Below are positions 1-9,730 of a DNA stretch of 64,000 nt, in pieces. The DNA is from Streptomyces jumonjinensis (GTDB taxonomy: Bacteria; Actinomycetota; Actinomycetes; Streptomycetales; Streptomycetaceae). Location: positions 13,256 to 77,255 of the forward strand of contig NZ_VCLA01000150.1 of NCBI RefSeq assembly GCF_009600885.1. The letters are read 5' to 3'. The translations under genes and the position numbers were made by a program. Below the pieces are notes generated by a model. That model worked only from the letters and a program-made list of their open reading frames with translations. It was not told the DNA's origin and searched no databases. The first letter of the stretch is position 1, and each line of letters starts with the position of its first letter.

Positions 1-15
1 GGGCTGACCCGCGAG

Positions 16-67
16 GGCCGGTCGGCGGAGGCGCTCTTCCCGCGAAAGGCGCCTCCGCCGACCGGCC
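16..67. terminator. Strong hairpin, probable terminator of a gene left of the window
   Basis: A perfect 19-bp stem pairs 16-34 with 49-67 around a 14-base loop. No T-run follows, as is common in Streptomyces. It lies well upstream of the first gene, so it most likely ends a gene outside the window. The right arm continues into a 22-23 base direct repeat (51-73 and about 80-103). Confidence 0.55.
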
Positions 68-295
68 GCGCGTACCGAACGGCCTCCGCCGACCGGCCGC
101 GCGTCGAGACGGCCTCCACCCTCCATGGCCGACCGGCTACGGGGGTTACGTGGACGGATCGAGGAAGTCCGCCCGGCCCGGTCCGGGCCCCGCTCACCAC
201 ACCCCCGTACCGTCATGACCGTATGCCGGTTCATGCATGACATCCCGGTCCGGCGACGCGTACCTTCGACGGGATGACGGCCAGCGGGAGGTCCA

Positions 296-1363
296 GTGAA
301 GTCGAACGACGGTGAACAGCGGGCGGGACTGCTCTACGGGGTCGGCGCCTACGGCATGTGGGGCCTGGTCCCGCTCTTCTGGCCGCTGCTCGAACCGGCG
401 GGCGCGCTGGAGATCCTCGCCCACCGGATGGCCTGGTCGCTGGTGGTCGTCGGCCTCGCGCTGCTCGCGCTGAAGCGGTGGGCGTGGATACGGGAGCTGA
501 TACGCACCCCCCGCAGACTCGCGCTGATCGCGGTCGCCGCAGTGGTGATCACCGTCAACTGGGGCGTCTACATCTGGGCCGTCAACGACGGCCGGGTGGT
601 CGAGGCGTCGCTCGGCTACTTCATCAATCCGCTGGTCACCATCGCGATGGGGGTGCTGCTGCTGAAGGAACGGCTGCGGCCCGCGCAGTGGGCGGCCGTG
701 GGGACGGCTCTCGTCGCGGTGCTGGTACTGGCGATCGGGAACGGGGAGCCGCCATGGATCTCGCTGGTGCTGGCCTTCTCGTTCGCGACCTATGGGCTGG
801 CCAAGAAGAAGATCAACATCGGGGGTCTCGAATCCCTGGCCGCGGAGACCGCGATCCTGTTTCTGCCCGCGCTCGGCTTTCTGGTGTGGCTGGGCGTACG
901 GGGCGAGTCGAGCTTCGGCTCCGAGGGGCTCGGGCACGCGCTGCTGCTGGCCGCGACGGGCCTGGTGACGGCGGTGCCGCTGGTCTGCTTCGGCGCGGCG
1001 GCGATCAGGGTGCCGCTGTCCACCCTGGGGCTGCTCCAGTATCTGGCCCCGGTGTTCCAGTTCCTGCTGGGCGTTCTGTACTACCGGGAGGCCATGCCCG
1101 CCGAGCGATGGGCCGGCTTCGCGCTGGTCTGGCTGGCGCTGATCTGTCTGACCTGGGACGCGATCCGGGCGGCCCGCCGGTCCCGGTCCCGCGCGGAGGC
1201 GCTGCGGCGCTCCGGCGGGACAGCGGCGGCTCCAGGGGCGGCAGCGGTTCCAGGGGCCACGGCGGTTCCGCCGACCGGCGCGGGCACGGGCACAGACGCG
1301 GACGCCCTCGCCCCGGCACCGTCGCCCCGGGCCGTGCGGAGCCCCGCCGAACCCACGGGCTGA
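296..1363 (+). CDS. rarD: EamA-family transporter RarD
   Basis: A 355-residue polytopic membrane protein of the drug/metabolite transporter superfamily, with about ten membrane helices forming two EamA repeats (roughly residues 12-145 and 155-295). Family-typical stretches are YGMWGLVPLFWP near the N-terminus and YLAPVFQFLLG in the second repeat. RarD was named for chloramphenicol sensitivity, but its substrate is not settled. The GTG start is supported by GGGAGG at 286-291, four bases upstream. Residues after about 300 form an Ala/Pro/Gly-rich cytoplasmic tail built of short repeats and absent from typical RarD. It stands alone with no operon partner. Confidence 0.85.
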   Translation: MKSNDGEQRAGLLYGVGAYGMWGLVPLFWPLLEPAGALEILAHRMAWSLVVVGLALLALKRWAWIRELIRTPRRLALIAVAAVVITVNWGVYIWAVNDGRVVEASLGYFINPLVTIAMGVLLLKERLRPAQWAAVGTALVAVLVLAIGNGEPPWISLVLAFSFATYGLAKKKINIGGLESLAAETAILFLPALGFLVWLGVRGESSFGSEGLGHALLLAATGLVTAVPLVCFGAAAIRVPLSTLGLLQYLAPVFQFLLGVLYYREAMPAERWAGFALVWLALICLTWDAIRAARRSRSRAEALRRSGGTAAAPGAAAVPGATAVPPTGAGTGTDADALAPAPSPRAVRSPAEPTG

Positions 1364-1512
1364 GAGACCGCCGCCCGGCGGCGTACCCCGATTTTCCACT
1401 CCACCGGCCTACGCCCGGGGCCGGGCGCAGGCCGCACCCCCGCGCCCGGTGTTAGGACCGAAGTCCAGGCCCCGGTCAGCGGGCGCCCGCCAGCGGACGG
1501 AGTGAGTGCGTC

Positions 1513-2352
1513 ATGCCACAGCCTCTCGCCCTCTCTGTGGACTTCGGTCAGGGCTTCACCGACGCGTGGTCCGCGGTGGTCCGGTTCATCCCCAAGTTCG
1601 TCGCCTTCCTGGTCATCCTGGTCATCGGCTGGTTCATCGCGAAGCTGATAGCCCGGGTCGTGGACCGGGTGCTGCGCAAGGTCGGCTTCGAGCGGCTCGC
1701 CGAGCGCAGCGGAACCGCGAACGCGCTCCGGGGGTCGAAATACGACGCGACCGGCATCCTCACCAAGGTCATCTACTACGGTCTGCTGCTGATCGTCCTC
1801 CAACTGGCCTTCGGGGCCTTCGGCCCCAACCCGATCAGCGCCATGATCACCGCGGTGGTGGCCTGGCTGCCCAGGGCGATCGTCGCCCTGGTGATCGTGG
1901 TGGTCGCGATGGCCATCGCCCGCGCGGCGCGCGACATCGTGCTGGCGGCGCTGGGCGGGGTCTCGTACGGCAGGTTCCTGGCCACCGCGGTCTGGGCGTT
2001 CATCGTCGCGCTGGGGGTGATCGCGGCGCTCGGCCAGGCCGGGATCGCCACCGCGATCACCGGCCCGCTGCTCGCCGCCGTGCTGGCCACGATCGCGGGT
2101 GTGGTGATCGTGGGCGTCGGCGGCGGTCTGATCGGCCCGATGCGCCAGCGGTGGGAGCGCTGGCTGTCGCGGGCGGAGGAGGAGTCCGCGGGCGCGCGGG
2201 ACAGCATCAGCGCCTACCAGCGCGGCCGGGCGGACGCCCAGGCCGGGCAGCCCGGCGCGGGCAGCCGCACCACCGGCGCGAGGCGTGAGCGCCGCCGGCC
2301 CGGCCGCACGGATCAGGGGCCCGAGGGCCGCGAGAACATCGACCCGATGTGA
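1513..2352 (+). CDS. Mechanosensitive-channel-like conserved TM helix protein
   Basis: A 279-residue membrane protein with about five hydrophobic helices (near 22-45, 90-110, 118-142, 155-180, 185-207). It has the glycine-rich conserved TM-helix repeats found in MscS-related proteins (PF05552 type) but no MscS beta/vestibule domain, so it is probably not a classical MscS channel. The C-terminal 70 residues are charged and disordered (Arg/Gly/Pro rich). GGAG ten bases before the ATG supports the start. A role in osmotic or membrane-tension response is inferred from the family only. Confidence 0.7.
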   Translation: MPQPLALSVDFGQGFTDAWSAVVRFIPKFVAFLVILVIGWFIAKLIARVVDRVLRKVGFERLAERSGTANALRGSKYDATGILTKVIYYGLLLIVLQLAFGAFGPNPISAMITAVVAWLPRAIVALVIVVVAMAIARAARDIVLAALGGVSYGRFLATAVWAFIVALGVIAALGQAGIATAITGPLLAAVLATIAGVVIVGVGGGLIGPMRQRWERWLSRAEEESAGARDSISAYQRGRADAQAGQPGAGSRTTGARRERRRPGRTDQGPEGRENIDPM

Positions 2353-2361
2353 GCTCACGCG

Positions 2362-2392
2362 GCGGCCCGGGACCCGAGCGGTCCCGGGCCGC
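2362..2392. terminator. Bidirectional terminator hairpin
   Basis: A perfect 13-bp stem (2362-2374 with 2380-2392) with a five-base loop lies exactly between the convergent ends of the MscS-like gene and the DUF6401 gene, where one hairpin can serve both. Confidence 0.7.
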
Positions 2393-2426
2393 AGTGCGTT
2401 CCGGATCTCCCGGGGCCTCCCGGACC

Positions 2427-2888
2427 TCAGCCCGCGAGCAGATCGTGTTCGCGGATCAGCCAGCAGACGGCGGTCAGCCGCAATGTGGCGAAGTCATGGC
2501 CCACCGGCTCGATCCACTCCGTCTCCGCCAGCCAGTCGGTGAAGCCGAGCACATAGTCCGCCAGATCCGCCCTGCGCACGGGAGCGAAGCGGAGGCCCCG
2601 CGGCCCGCCGCCACGAAGCCCGGACCCGTCGCCCCGGAACCCCGGCCCGCCGAGCCCGCCGTCCCCGAGCCCCGATACGCCGCCCCGGCGGGGTTCCGGG
2701 AGCAGTGCGTCGCGTACGGCCGCGGCGTGCTGGTCGACGGCGGCGATGAGCCCCGGGTCGAAGGAGAACTCCGAGAGCCGGGGCAGATAGGCCGCGACCA
2801 CGCCCACCAGCGGACAGTCGGCCCCAGGTCCGTCCGATCCATCTGATCCGTCTGGTCCGCCTGATCCATCTGTGGGCGAAATGTCCAT
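2427..2888 (-). CDS. DUF6401-type small protein
   Basis: A 153-residue soluble protein. The C-terminal half carries the DUF6401 pattern: a [18 protein letters not shown] helix and a final [13 protein letters not shown] helix. DUF6401 proteins are common in Streptomyces and are sometimes found near natural-product genes; no biochemical function is established. The ATG at 2888 is chosen because the family begins close to the conserved region; the frame stays open upstream but with low-quality sequence, and no strong Shine-Dalgarno is seen. Residues 7-20 are Asp/Gly/Ser repeats and residues 65-95 a Gly-rich linker that looks species-specific. Confidence 0.6.
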   Translation of the reverse strand: MDISPTDGSGGPDGSDGSDGPGADCPLVGVVAAYLPRLSEFSFDPGLIAAVDQHAAAVRDALLPEPRRGGVSGLGDGGLGGPGFRGDGSGLRGGGPRGLRFAPVRRADLADYVLGFTDWLAETEWIEPVGHDFATLRLTAVCWLIREHDLLAG

Positions 2889-4799
<1,911 letters not shown>

Positions 4800-4848
4800 G
4801 CCGACCCGGACCCTTCTCCGCCACCCCCGGCCCAGACGGTCGGTAAAA

Positions 4849-4886
4849 GGGGCTCTGCCAGCCATTTCGCTGACTGGTCAGAGCCC
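4849..4886. terminator. Hairpin terminator between aminopeptidase and tgmC
   Basis: GGGGCTCTG...CAGAGCCCC stem with an extension through CCAG/CTGG and one bulged base. Read leftward it is followed by TTTT (4845-4848 complement), so it best fits termination of the minus-strand RiPP operon, and it can also serve the converging aminopeptidase gene. Confidence 0.75.
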
Positions 4887-4913
4887 CGAGCGGTGCCATC
4901 TACATCCTCACTG

Positions 4914-6107
4914 TCAGGTGGGCAGGACCCAGCTCGGACGGTCCGGGGTGTCTAGCCACACCCGCTGCCCGGCGGCGGAGAGACCGAGGGTGAAAGCGGT
5001 CTGCGGCGGGGATCCAGCCGCCTGCCACACGTCGATGGCGGCCTCGATGTCGTCCCAGAGCCGTGTGGGGCCGCCCTGGTCTACGCGGAATGTGCCGCCG
5101 AGGTCATCGGGTACGAGGGTGGCGAAGGAGCCGTCGCGGATGTCGATGGCGTGGATCAGTCGGGGGCCCCCGGCCACCCTCGTCCCCAGATACTGGGCCC
5201 CGGGGGCGGCGAGCTGGGCAAGGAACAGCGGCACCCAGTCCCTCAGCACCTCCGGGCCGTGGCGGGCCGGACGCTCGTCGGCGGGTTGCTTCAGCAGGTC
5301 GGAAACATCGCCGAGATCGGGCGCGGCCTGGGGCCGGGCGATCATGAAGGACACCGTGCCGGGCAGGAAGGTGCCCTCGGCCGTGCCGTTCTCTCCGACG
5401 GTGAGGTGGACGAGGCCGGAGCCGTAGAGCCAGCCGGACAGCGTGGTCAGGATGGTGCCCCCGAGCCTGACCTGGCGCAGCCAGGCGTCGGGGATGGTGC
5501 GGACCGAGCAGGTGGCGATCAGATGGTCGTATGGGGCACCGTTCGGGTCGCCGAGCAGGCCGTCGCCCTGAATCAGCCGGGGGGTGTATCCGGCCGTGGT
5601 GATCGCTGTACGAGCGCGGGCGGCAGCGGCCGGGTCGTACTCGATCGAGGTGACGTGGTCGCTGCCGAGGCGGTGGCACATCAGGGCTGTGGAGTAGCCG
5701 GTTCCCGTGCCGATCTCCAGAACGTGGTCGCCGTCCTTCGGGTCCAGGTCCTCCAGCATTCGAACGACGAGGCTCGGGAGGGTGGACGAAGAGGTCGGGG
5801 ACCCGGGAACCGGGCCGTCCACGTCGCCGGGGTGCACACCGCCGTCGAGCTGGGTGACCAGAGTCTCGTCGGCGTAGACCTCCTCCAGCCAGGCTTCGCG
5901 GCCTTCGGTGACGGGCGTAACCGGGGTCCACACAGTGCCCCGAGGGCTGTTGCCCCGGCGGAAGAACCCGTCGGGGACGAAGCTCTCCCGGGGCACCGCT
6001 GTGACGGCCGCCCGCCAGGCAACCGAGCGCAGACCGACGCCCTGCAATCGGTCGGCCAGCTGCTCGCGCAGGTGGGCAGCGGGGCCGCCGTCAGTGGGAG
6101 CGGTCAT
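4914..6107 (-). CDS. tgmC: TgmC-type protein-L-isoaspartate methyltransferase of a graspetide cluster
   Basis: A 397-residue SAM-dependent methyltransferase of the PCMT/PIMT fold. SAM motif I is VLEIGTGTGYST at 129-140; the family's Ser/Thr-rich entry segment is TSSSTLPS at 105-112. The C-terminal 170 residues are an extension found in PIMT homologs of ATP-grasp RiPP clusters. In the characterised Thermobifida graspetide fuscimiditide, the equivalent enzyme methylates an Asp of the esterified peptide, which collapses to an aspartimide; the same role is inferred here. Last gene of the cluster; its ATG overlaps the tgmB stop as ATGA (6104-6107), so the two are translationally coupled. Confidence 0.88.
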   Translation of the reverse strand: MTAPTDGGPAAHLREQLADRLQGVGLRSVAWRAAVTAVPRESFVPDGFFRRGNSPRGTVWTPVTPVTEGREAWLEEVYADETLVTQLDGGVHPGDVDGPVPGSPTSSSTLPSLVVRMLEDLDPKDGDHVLEIGTGTGYSTALMCHRLGSDHVTSIEYDPAAAARARTAITTAGYTPRLIQGDGLLGDPNGAPYDHLIATCSVRTIPDAWLRQVRLGGTILTTLSGWLYGSGLVHLTVGENGTAEGTFLPGTVSFMIARPQAAPDLGDVSDLLKQPADERPARHGPEVLRDWVPLFLAQLAAPGAQYLGTRVAGGPRLIHAIDIRDGSFATLVPDDLGGTFRVDQGGPTRLWDDIEAAIDVWQAAGSPPQTAFTLGLSAAGQRVWLDTPDRPSWVLPT

Positions 6108-7060
6108 GTCGGGGATCCCTTCTCCAGCGCATCGGCGATGGCGGAGGCGATGGCGATACGGGTCGGGGGATCCACGAAGGCCCACTGGCCGTTCGGGTTG
6201 CATTCGTACATCCACCAGCGGCCATCCTGGCCGAGCCCGAAGTCGAACGCCCCGAAGACCAGACCCAGCGCGTTCATGAACCTCAGGATGCGGGTCCGGA
6301 CATCGGCAGGGACTTCGACGGGGCTGAAGGAGATCCGCTCGTAGTCCCAGCGCCAATCCAGATGATCACCGTCCACGGCGACGCGACTGGCGAACGCCTG
6401 GTCGCCGACGACCGCGACCCGAACATCCGCCACCTTGTCCACGGCCTGCTGGAACAGGTGCGGGCAGGCCGACACCCGGTCGTCGATCTCCTCAGGATCG
6501 ACCGCCCGCACCCAGATGGTGCGACGCTCGCCGTCCTCCACATAGGTGGTGGAACGCAGCGGCTTAAAGACAACGGGGCCGTGCTCCTTGGCGAAAGCTC
6601 TAGCCGCACTGGGATCGTTCGTGATCAGAGTGGGCGGGACGGCCAGTCCGGCGCGGGCGGCTTCGGCGATCTGTCGCGGCTTGAACTCGGCGGCCAGGTT
6701 GCGGTGGGGATGGTTCACGTACAGGCAGTCCAGTGCGCCGAGCACGCCTCCCAGGCCGTGGCGGGCGTGCGCAGTGACGAAGGTTCGCTGCTGGGCGTCC
6801 AGGTGGTCCGGCGCGGTGAACAGGGACGGCCGCCGGTGGTAGACCGCGCGGACATCGCGGAGGTCGAGTGCGCGGTGCTCCGTGGTCAGGGGGCCAGTCC
6901 ACGGCTGACCGGGTGCCGCGAACGCGGAGAACGTCACCGGGTCCGTGCCCGAATCGAACCGGGCTACGGGAACACCCCTGTCGTTCAGTTCGCGGATGAC
7001 ATAGTCCGACGTGGGGTCGTTCAGCCCCGTGAGCACCACTACCGGACGATGCGTGCTCAC
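6104..7060 (-). CDS. tgmB: TgmB-type ATP-grasp RiPP maturase
   Basis: A 318-residue ATP-grasp ligase of the graspetide-maturase (MvdD/PsnB-like) family, predicted to activate Asp/Glu side chains of the precursor by phosphorylation and join them to Thr/Ser hydroxyls as omega-esters. Visible features: nucleotide-binding VVFKPLRS at 163-170, a FQQAVDKVADVRV strand-loop at 203-215 (typical of the family's central domain), and the metal-binding ECNPNGQW at 286-293. GTG start at 7060 lies two bases past the tgmA stop, so translation is tightly linked to the precursor. The N-terminal 120 residues are the less conserved substrate-recognition portion. Confidence 0.9.
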   Translation of the reverse strand: MSTHRPVVVLTGLNDPTSDYVIRELNDRGVPVARFDSGTDPVTFSAFAAPGQPWTGPLTTEHRALDLRDVRAVYHRRPSLFTAPDHLDAQQRTFVTAHARHGLGGVLGALDCLYVNHPHRNLAAEFKPRQIAEAARAGLAVPPTLITNDPSAARAFAKEHGPVVFKPLRSTTYVEDGERRTIWVRAVDPEEIDDRVSACPHLFQQAVDKVADVRVAVVGDQAFASRVAVDGDHLDWRWDYERISFSPVEVPADVRTRILRFMNALGLVFGAFDFGLGQDGRWWMYECNPNGQWAFVDPPTRIAIASAIADALEKGSPT

Positions 7061-7062
7061 TC

Positions 7063-7335
7063 TCAGGCGCCGTCCTGGGCTTCGTCCTGTTCGGACCGCT
7101 GGTCCGCGTCCTCGTCCATGGCATCTGGGCCGGCCCCGTCACCGGGGTTGGTCGTGGTGTCCGTCTCGACTCCACGGTGAGTCGAGTGCTTTCCCATCTC
7201 CAGCCGCCGACCGGCCGCGTCCTCGTAGATCGTCGTCTGCGTCTCAGGGTCCAGCCCGACCACCCTCCCCGTGGGCTTCCCGAGCGTCGGATACGGTTCC
7301 ATGCGGGTCAGCCCCCAGGGCACCATCTGATCCAT
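7063..7335 (-). CDS. tgmA: Graspetide precursor peptide TgmA
   Basis: A 90-residue precursor. Start ATG at 7335 has a strong Shine-Dalgarno (CGGAGGAG, five bases before the ATG). The leader has the family's conserved elements PWGL at 6-9, LDPETQT at 28-34 and EMGKHST at 46-52. The likely core is residues 55-90: TTT at 60-62 supplies hydroxyl acceptors, with a dense run of carboxylates after it (Asp66, Asp71, Asp74-Glu75-Asp76, Asp78, Glu82, Asp84, Glu85, Asp88). Asp66-Gly67 and Asp88-Gly89 are natural aspartimide-prone sites. Two bases separate it from tgmB. Which residues are linked cannot be read from sequence. Confidence 0.88.
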   Translation of the reverse strand: MDQMVPWGLTRMEPYPTLGKPTGRVVGLDPETQTTIYEDAAGRRLEMGKHSTHRGVETDTTTNPGDGAGPDAMDEDADQRSEQDEAQDGA

Positions 7336-7401
7336 GCTGCTCCTCCGAGAGAAGAACGGTCGCTGCATTCTCCTCATGCGTGGTTCCTCTGGATACCAGC
7401 A

Positions 7402-7590
7402 GTGACCGTTTCCGGCCATCACGCACACGCCTCCTCCAACGGCGGCGACTGCGTGGAGGCCGCCGCCAATCCCACCGCTACCGGCGTCGTCCCCGTCCGG
7501 GACAGCAAGCGCCCGAACGGCCCGGTCCTCACGGTGTCTCCCTCGGCGTGGACGGGCTTGGTCGCCCTCGCCCGGTCCAGCGACATCTAG
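7402..7590 (+). pseudogene. DUF397 domain remnant or 5'-degraded DUF397 gene
   Basis: An in-frame stretch from GTG 7402 reads as the C-terminal half of a DUF397 protein: SSNGGDCVEAA, then VPVRDSKRPNGPVLTVSP, then SAWTGLVALAR. The conserved N-terminal W-x-K-S-S segment is absent; upstream in the same frame lies unrelated sequence, and another frame shows a vague match, suggesting a frameshift or deletion. DUF397 genes usually follow an XRE/DUF5753 gene, but none is present here. It points away from tgmA and its start lies near the region where the tgmA promoter should be. It could be a short functional 62-residue protein. Confidence 0.5.
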
Positions 7591-7662
7591 TCGAGCCCCA
7601 CACAGACTGCGTGCGTGTGCGCCCACCGCACACGCATGCAGTCATCCCCGGGGCGGGCGCCT

Positions 7663-8607
7663 CTAGGCGGTGATGTCCTTCGAGGTGAAGCACGCCCAGG
7701 CCGCCGACCCGAACACCGCCGCGTACACAGCCTGGAGCCCGAGGTTCCGTCCCACCTCGTCCCAGTACAGCGGCTCCCTCAGCAGATCCGAGAACGACAT
7801 CCAGTAGTGCGGGAAGAGATACGGATGGACCGCTTCCAGCTGCGGGATCGCGCCCAGGATCTGCACCGTGATCAGCAGCCCGACCGTCGTCGCCATCGCC
7901 GCGACCCCGCTGCCGGTCAGGGTGGAGACGAACAGCCCGAGCGCCGCGAGGCCCGCCAGTGACGCGGCGACCACCATCGAGATCAGCCCCGCCCTCAGCA
8001 GCCCCTCCCCGAAGGAGATCCTGGTGCCCGAGATGGTGGTGACGTCCCCGAGCGGGAAGAGCAGCGCCCCGGTGGCGAGCGCCGACACCGCGACCGTCAG
8101 GGTCGCGAGCAGACAGAAGACCAGCGTCGTGGCGTATTTGACGAGCAGCAGCCGGGTCCGCCCGGCCGGTGCGACCAGCAGATAGCGCAGGGTTCCGGCG
8201 CTCGCCTCGCCCGCGATGGCGTCGCCCGCGACCACCCCGACGACCATGGGGAGAAAGACGGGCAGGGTCGCCGCGAGCGCGGCGAAGACCAGGAAGAGCC
8301 CGTTGTTGGTGACCTGGGTGATGAAGGCGGGTCCCTCGCCGCCGTGGCCGTCGTCCGCCGTGCCGTCGTCGCCGGTCTGTATCTTCACGGCGATGCCGAT
8401 CAGCACCGGTACGGCCGCCAGCACCCCGAGCAGGGCGAGGGTCCGCCAGCGCCGGACGGTGATGATCAGCTCGGAGCGGAAGAGCCCCGGCCCCCCGAGC
8501 ACCCGGTGGAAGCGCCCTGGCCCTCCGGGCGCGCGGCGGAGGAGTCCCGGACCCTCCGGCGCGCGATCGTCGTCCCCCGTCCGCCGCTCAGTCTCAGCCC
8601 GCGACAT
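7663..8607 (-). CDS. ABC-2 type exporter permease
   Basis: A 314-residue membrane protein with about six helices (first near residues 55-75, the rest between 100 and 300), in the ABC-2 permease pattern. It overlaps the upstream ATPase gene by 14 bases, so the two form one two-gene exporter. Residues 16-44 hold three imperfect 11-residue repeats of the type APxGPGxxxR, an N-terminal addition not expected in the family. Substrate unknown; such pairs in actinomycetes export peptides, antibiotics or lipids. Confidence 0.82.
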   Translation of the reverse strand: MSRAETERRTGDDDRAPEGPGLLRRAPGGPGRFHRVLGGPGLFRSELIITVRRWRTLALLGVLAAVPVLIGIAVKIQTGDDGTADDGHGGEGPAFITQVTNNGLFLVFAALAATLPVFLPMVVGVVAGDAIAGEASAGTLRYLLVAPAGRTRLLLVKYATTLVFCLLATLTVAVSALATGALLFPLGDVTTISGTRISFGEGLLRAGLISMVVAASLAGLAALGLFVSTLTGSGVAAMATTVGLLITVQILGAIPQLEAVHPYLFPHYWMSFSDLLREPLYWDEVGRNLGLQAVYAAVFGSAAWACFTSKDITA

Positions 8608-9538
8608 CGAAACCCTCCCCCGTCAGCTCGACGAAGGCGTCCTCCAGCGACGCCCGCTCGATCCCGAACCCCCGTACCCGTACGCCGCCGTTCACCAGCG
8701 CGGCGTTGAACCCGGACAGCTCCGCCTCCTCGCCCGGCGGATCGCCGGTCACCCGGCCGCCCGCCGCGTCGACGCTCACCCCGGTGACGCCCAGCTCCTT
8801 GAGCAGCCGGGCCGCGTCCCCGGTGTCGGGGGTGACGACGGCGAGCCGGCCCCGGGCGCGGGCCGCGAGCTCGGCCACCGGGCCCTGGGTCAGCAGCCGC
8901 CCCTGGGCCATCACCGCCGCATGGGTGCAGACCTGCTCGATCTCGTCGAGCAGATGGGAGGAGAGGAAGACCGTGGTGCCGTCCGCCGCCAGCTCGCGTA
9001 TCAAGGAGCGGATCTCCCGCATGCCCTGGGGATCGAGGCCGTTGGTGGGCTCGTCCAGTACGAGGAGTCCGCGCGGCTGGAGCAGGGCGGCGGCGAGCCC
9101 GAGGCGCTGCTTCATGCCCAGCGAGTACGCCTTGGCCTTCTTGCCCGCCGCCGGGGTGAGGCCCACCCGGTCGAGGGCGGCGGTGACCCGGGCCGCGCGG
9201 GTGCGGGGGTCGGCGGTCGGGTCGGCGCAGTCGTACCGCGTCAGATTGTCCCGGCCGCTGAGGAATCCGTAGAGCGCCGGTCCCTCGATCAGCGCCCCCA
9301 CCCTCGGCAGTACGGTGCGCAGGGCGCGCGGCACGGGCTCGCCGAGGACCCTGGCGCTTCCGGCGGTCGGCTCGATGAGGCCCATCAGCATCCGGATGGT
9401 GGTGGTCTTACCCGAACCGTTGGGGCCGAGGAAACCGAAGACACTGCCCACGGGGACGGTGAGGTCGAGCCGGTCGACGGCGAGCTGACCGCCGCGGTAG
9501 CGCTTGGTGAGACCGTGGGTCTCGATCACGGTGGTCAT
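8594..9538 (-). CDS. ABC transporter ATP-binding protein
   Basis: A 314-residue ABC ATPase of the DrrA/CcmA-like ABC-2 class. Walker A is GPNGSGKTT at about 38-46; the signature is YSLGMKQRLGLA; Walker B is LLVLDEPTNGLDP; the H-loop His is in LSSHLLDE. The extra C-terminal domain (about 215-314) is usual in this class. It pairs with the permease downstream. A terminator separates it from the LolA-like gene upstream, so these are distinct transcription units although a functional link is possible. Confidence 0.9.
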   Translation of the reverse strand: MTTVIETHGLTKRYRGGQLAVDRLDLTVPVGSVFGFLGPNGSGKTTTIRMLMGLIEPTAGSARVLGEPVPRALRTVLPRVGALIEGPALYGFLSGRDNLTRYDCADPTADPRTRAARVTAALDRVGLTPAAGKKAKAYSLGMKQRLGLAAALLQPRGLLVLDEPTNGLDPQGMREIRSLIRELAADGTTVFLSSHLLDEIEQVCTHAAVMAQGRLLTQGPVAELAARARGRLAVVTPDTGDAARLLKELGVTGVSVDAAGGRVTGDPPGEEAELSGFNAALVNGGVRVRGFGIERASLEDAFVELTGEGFDVAG

Positions 9539-9626
9539 ATCCCGTTCCCGTCTCCTTCATCGTCCCCGGCGCTCCCGTCTCCCGGCCCCCGGCCCTGCCC
9601 CCGGCTGCTCCCCCGCGGCAAACAGT

Positions 9627-9659
9627 CCGCCCCGCCGTACGCAGCGTACGGCGGGGCGG
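9627..9659 (-). terminator. Terminator of the LolA-like gene
   Basis: Perfect 15-bp stem (9627-9641 with 9645-9659) with a three-base loop, 70 bases past the LolA-like stop codon and ahead of the ABC ATPase gene. Strong GC stem without a clear U-run. Confidence 0.75.
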
Positions 9660-9730
9660 TCGGCGCATGTGCTGTCCGGCGGGCTCGTCCGGGCTCGTGT
9701 GCGGTCACCCGAACGAGCCCGCCGGGTCGG

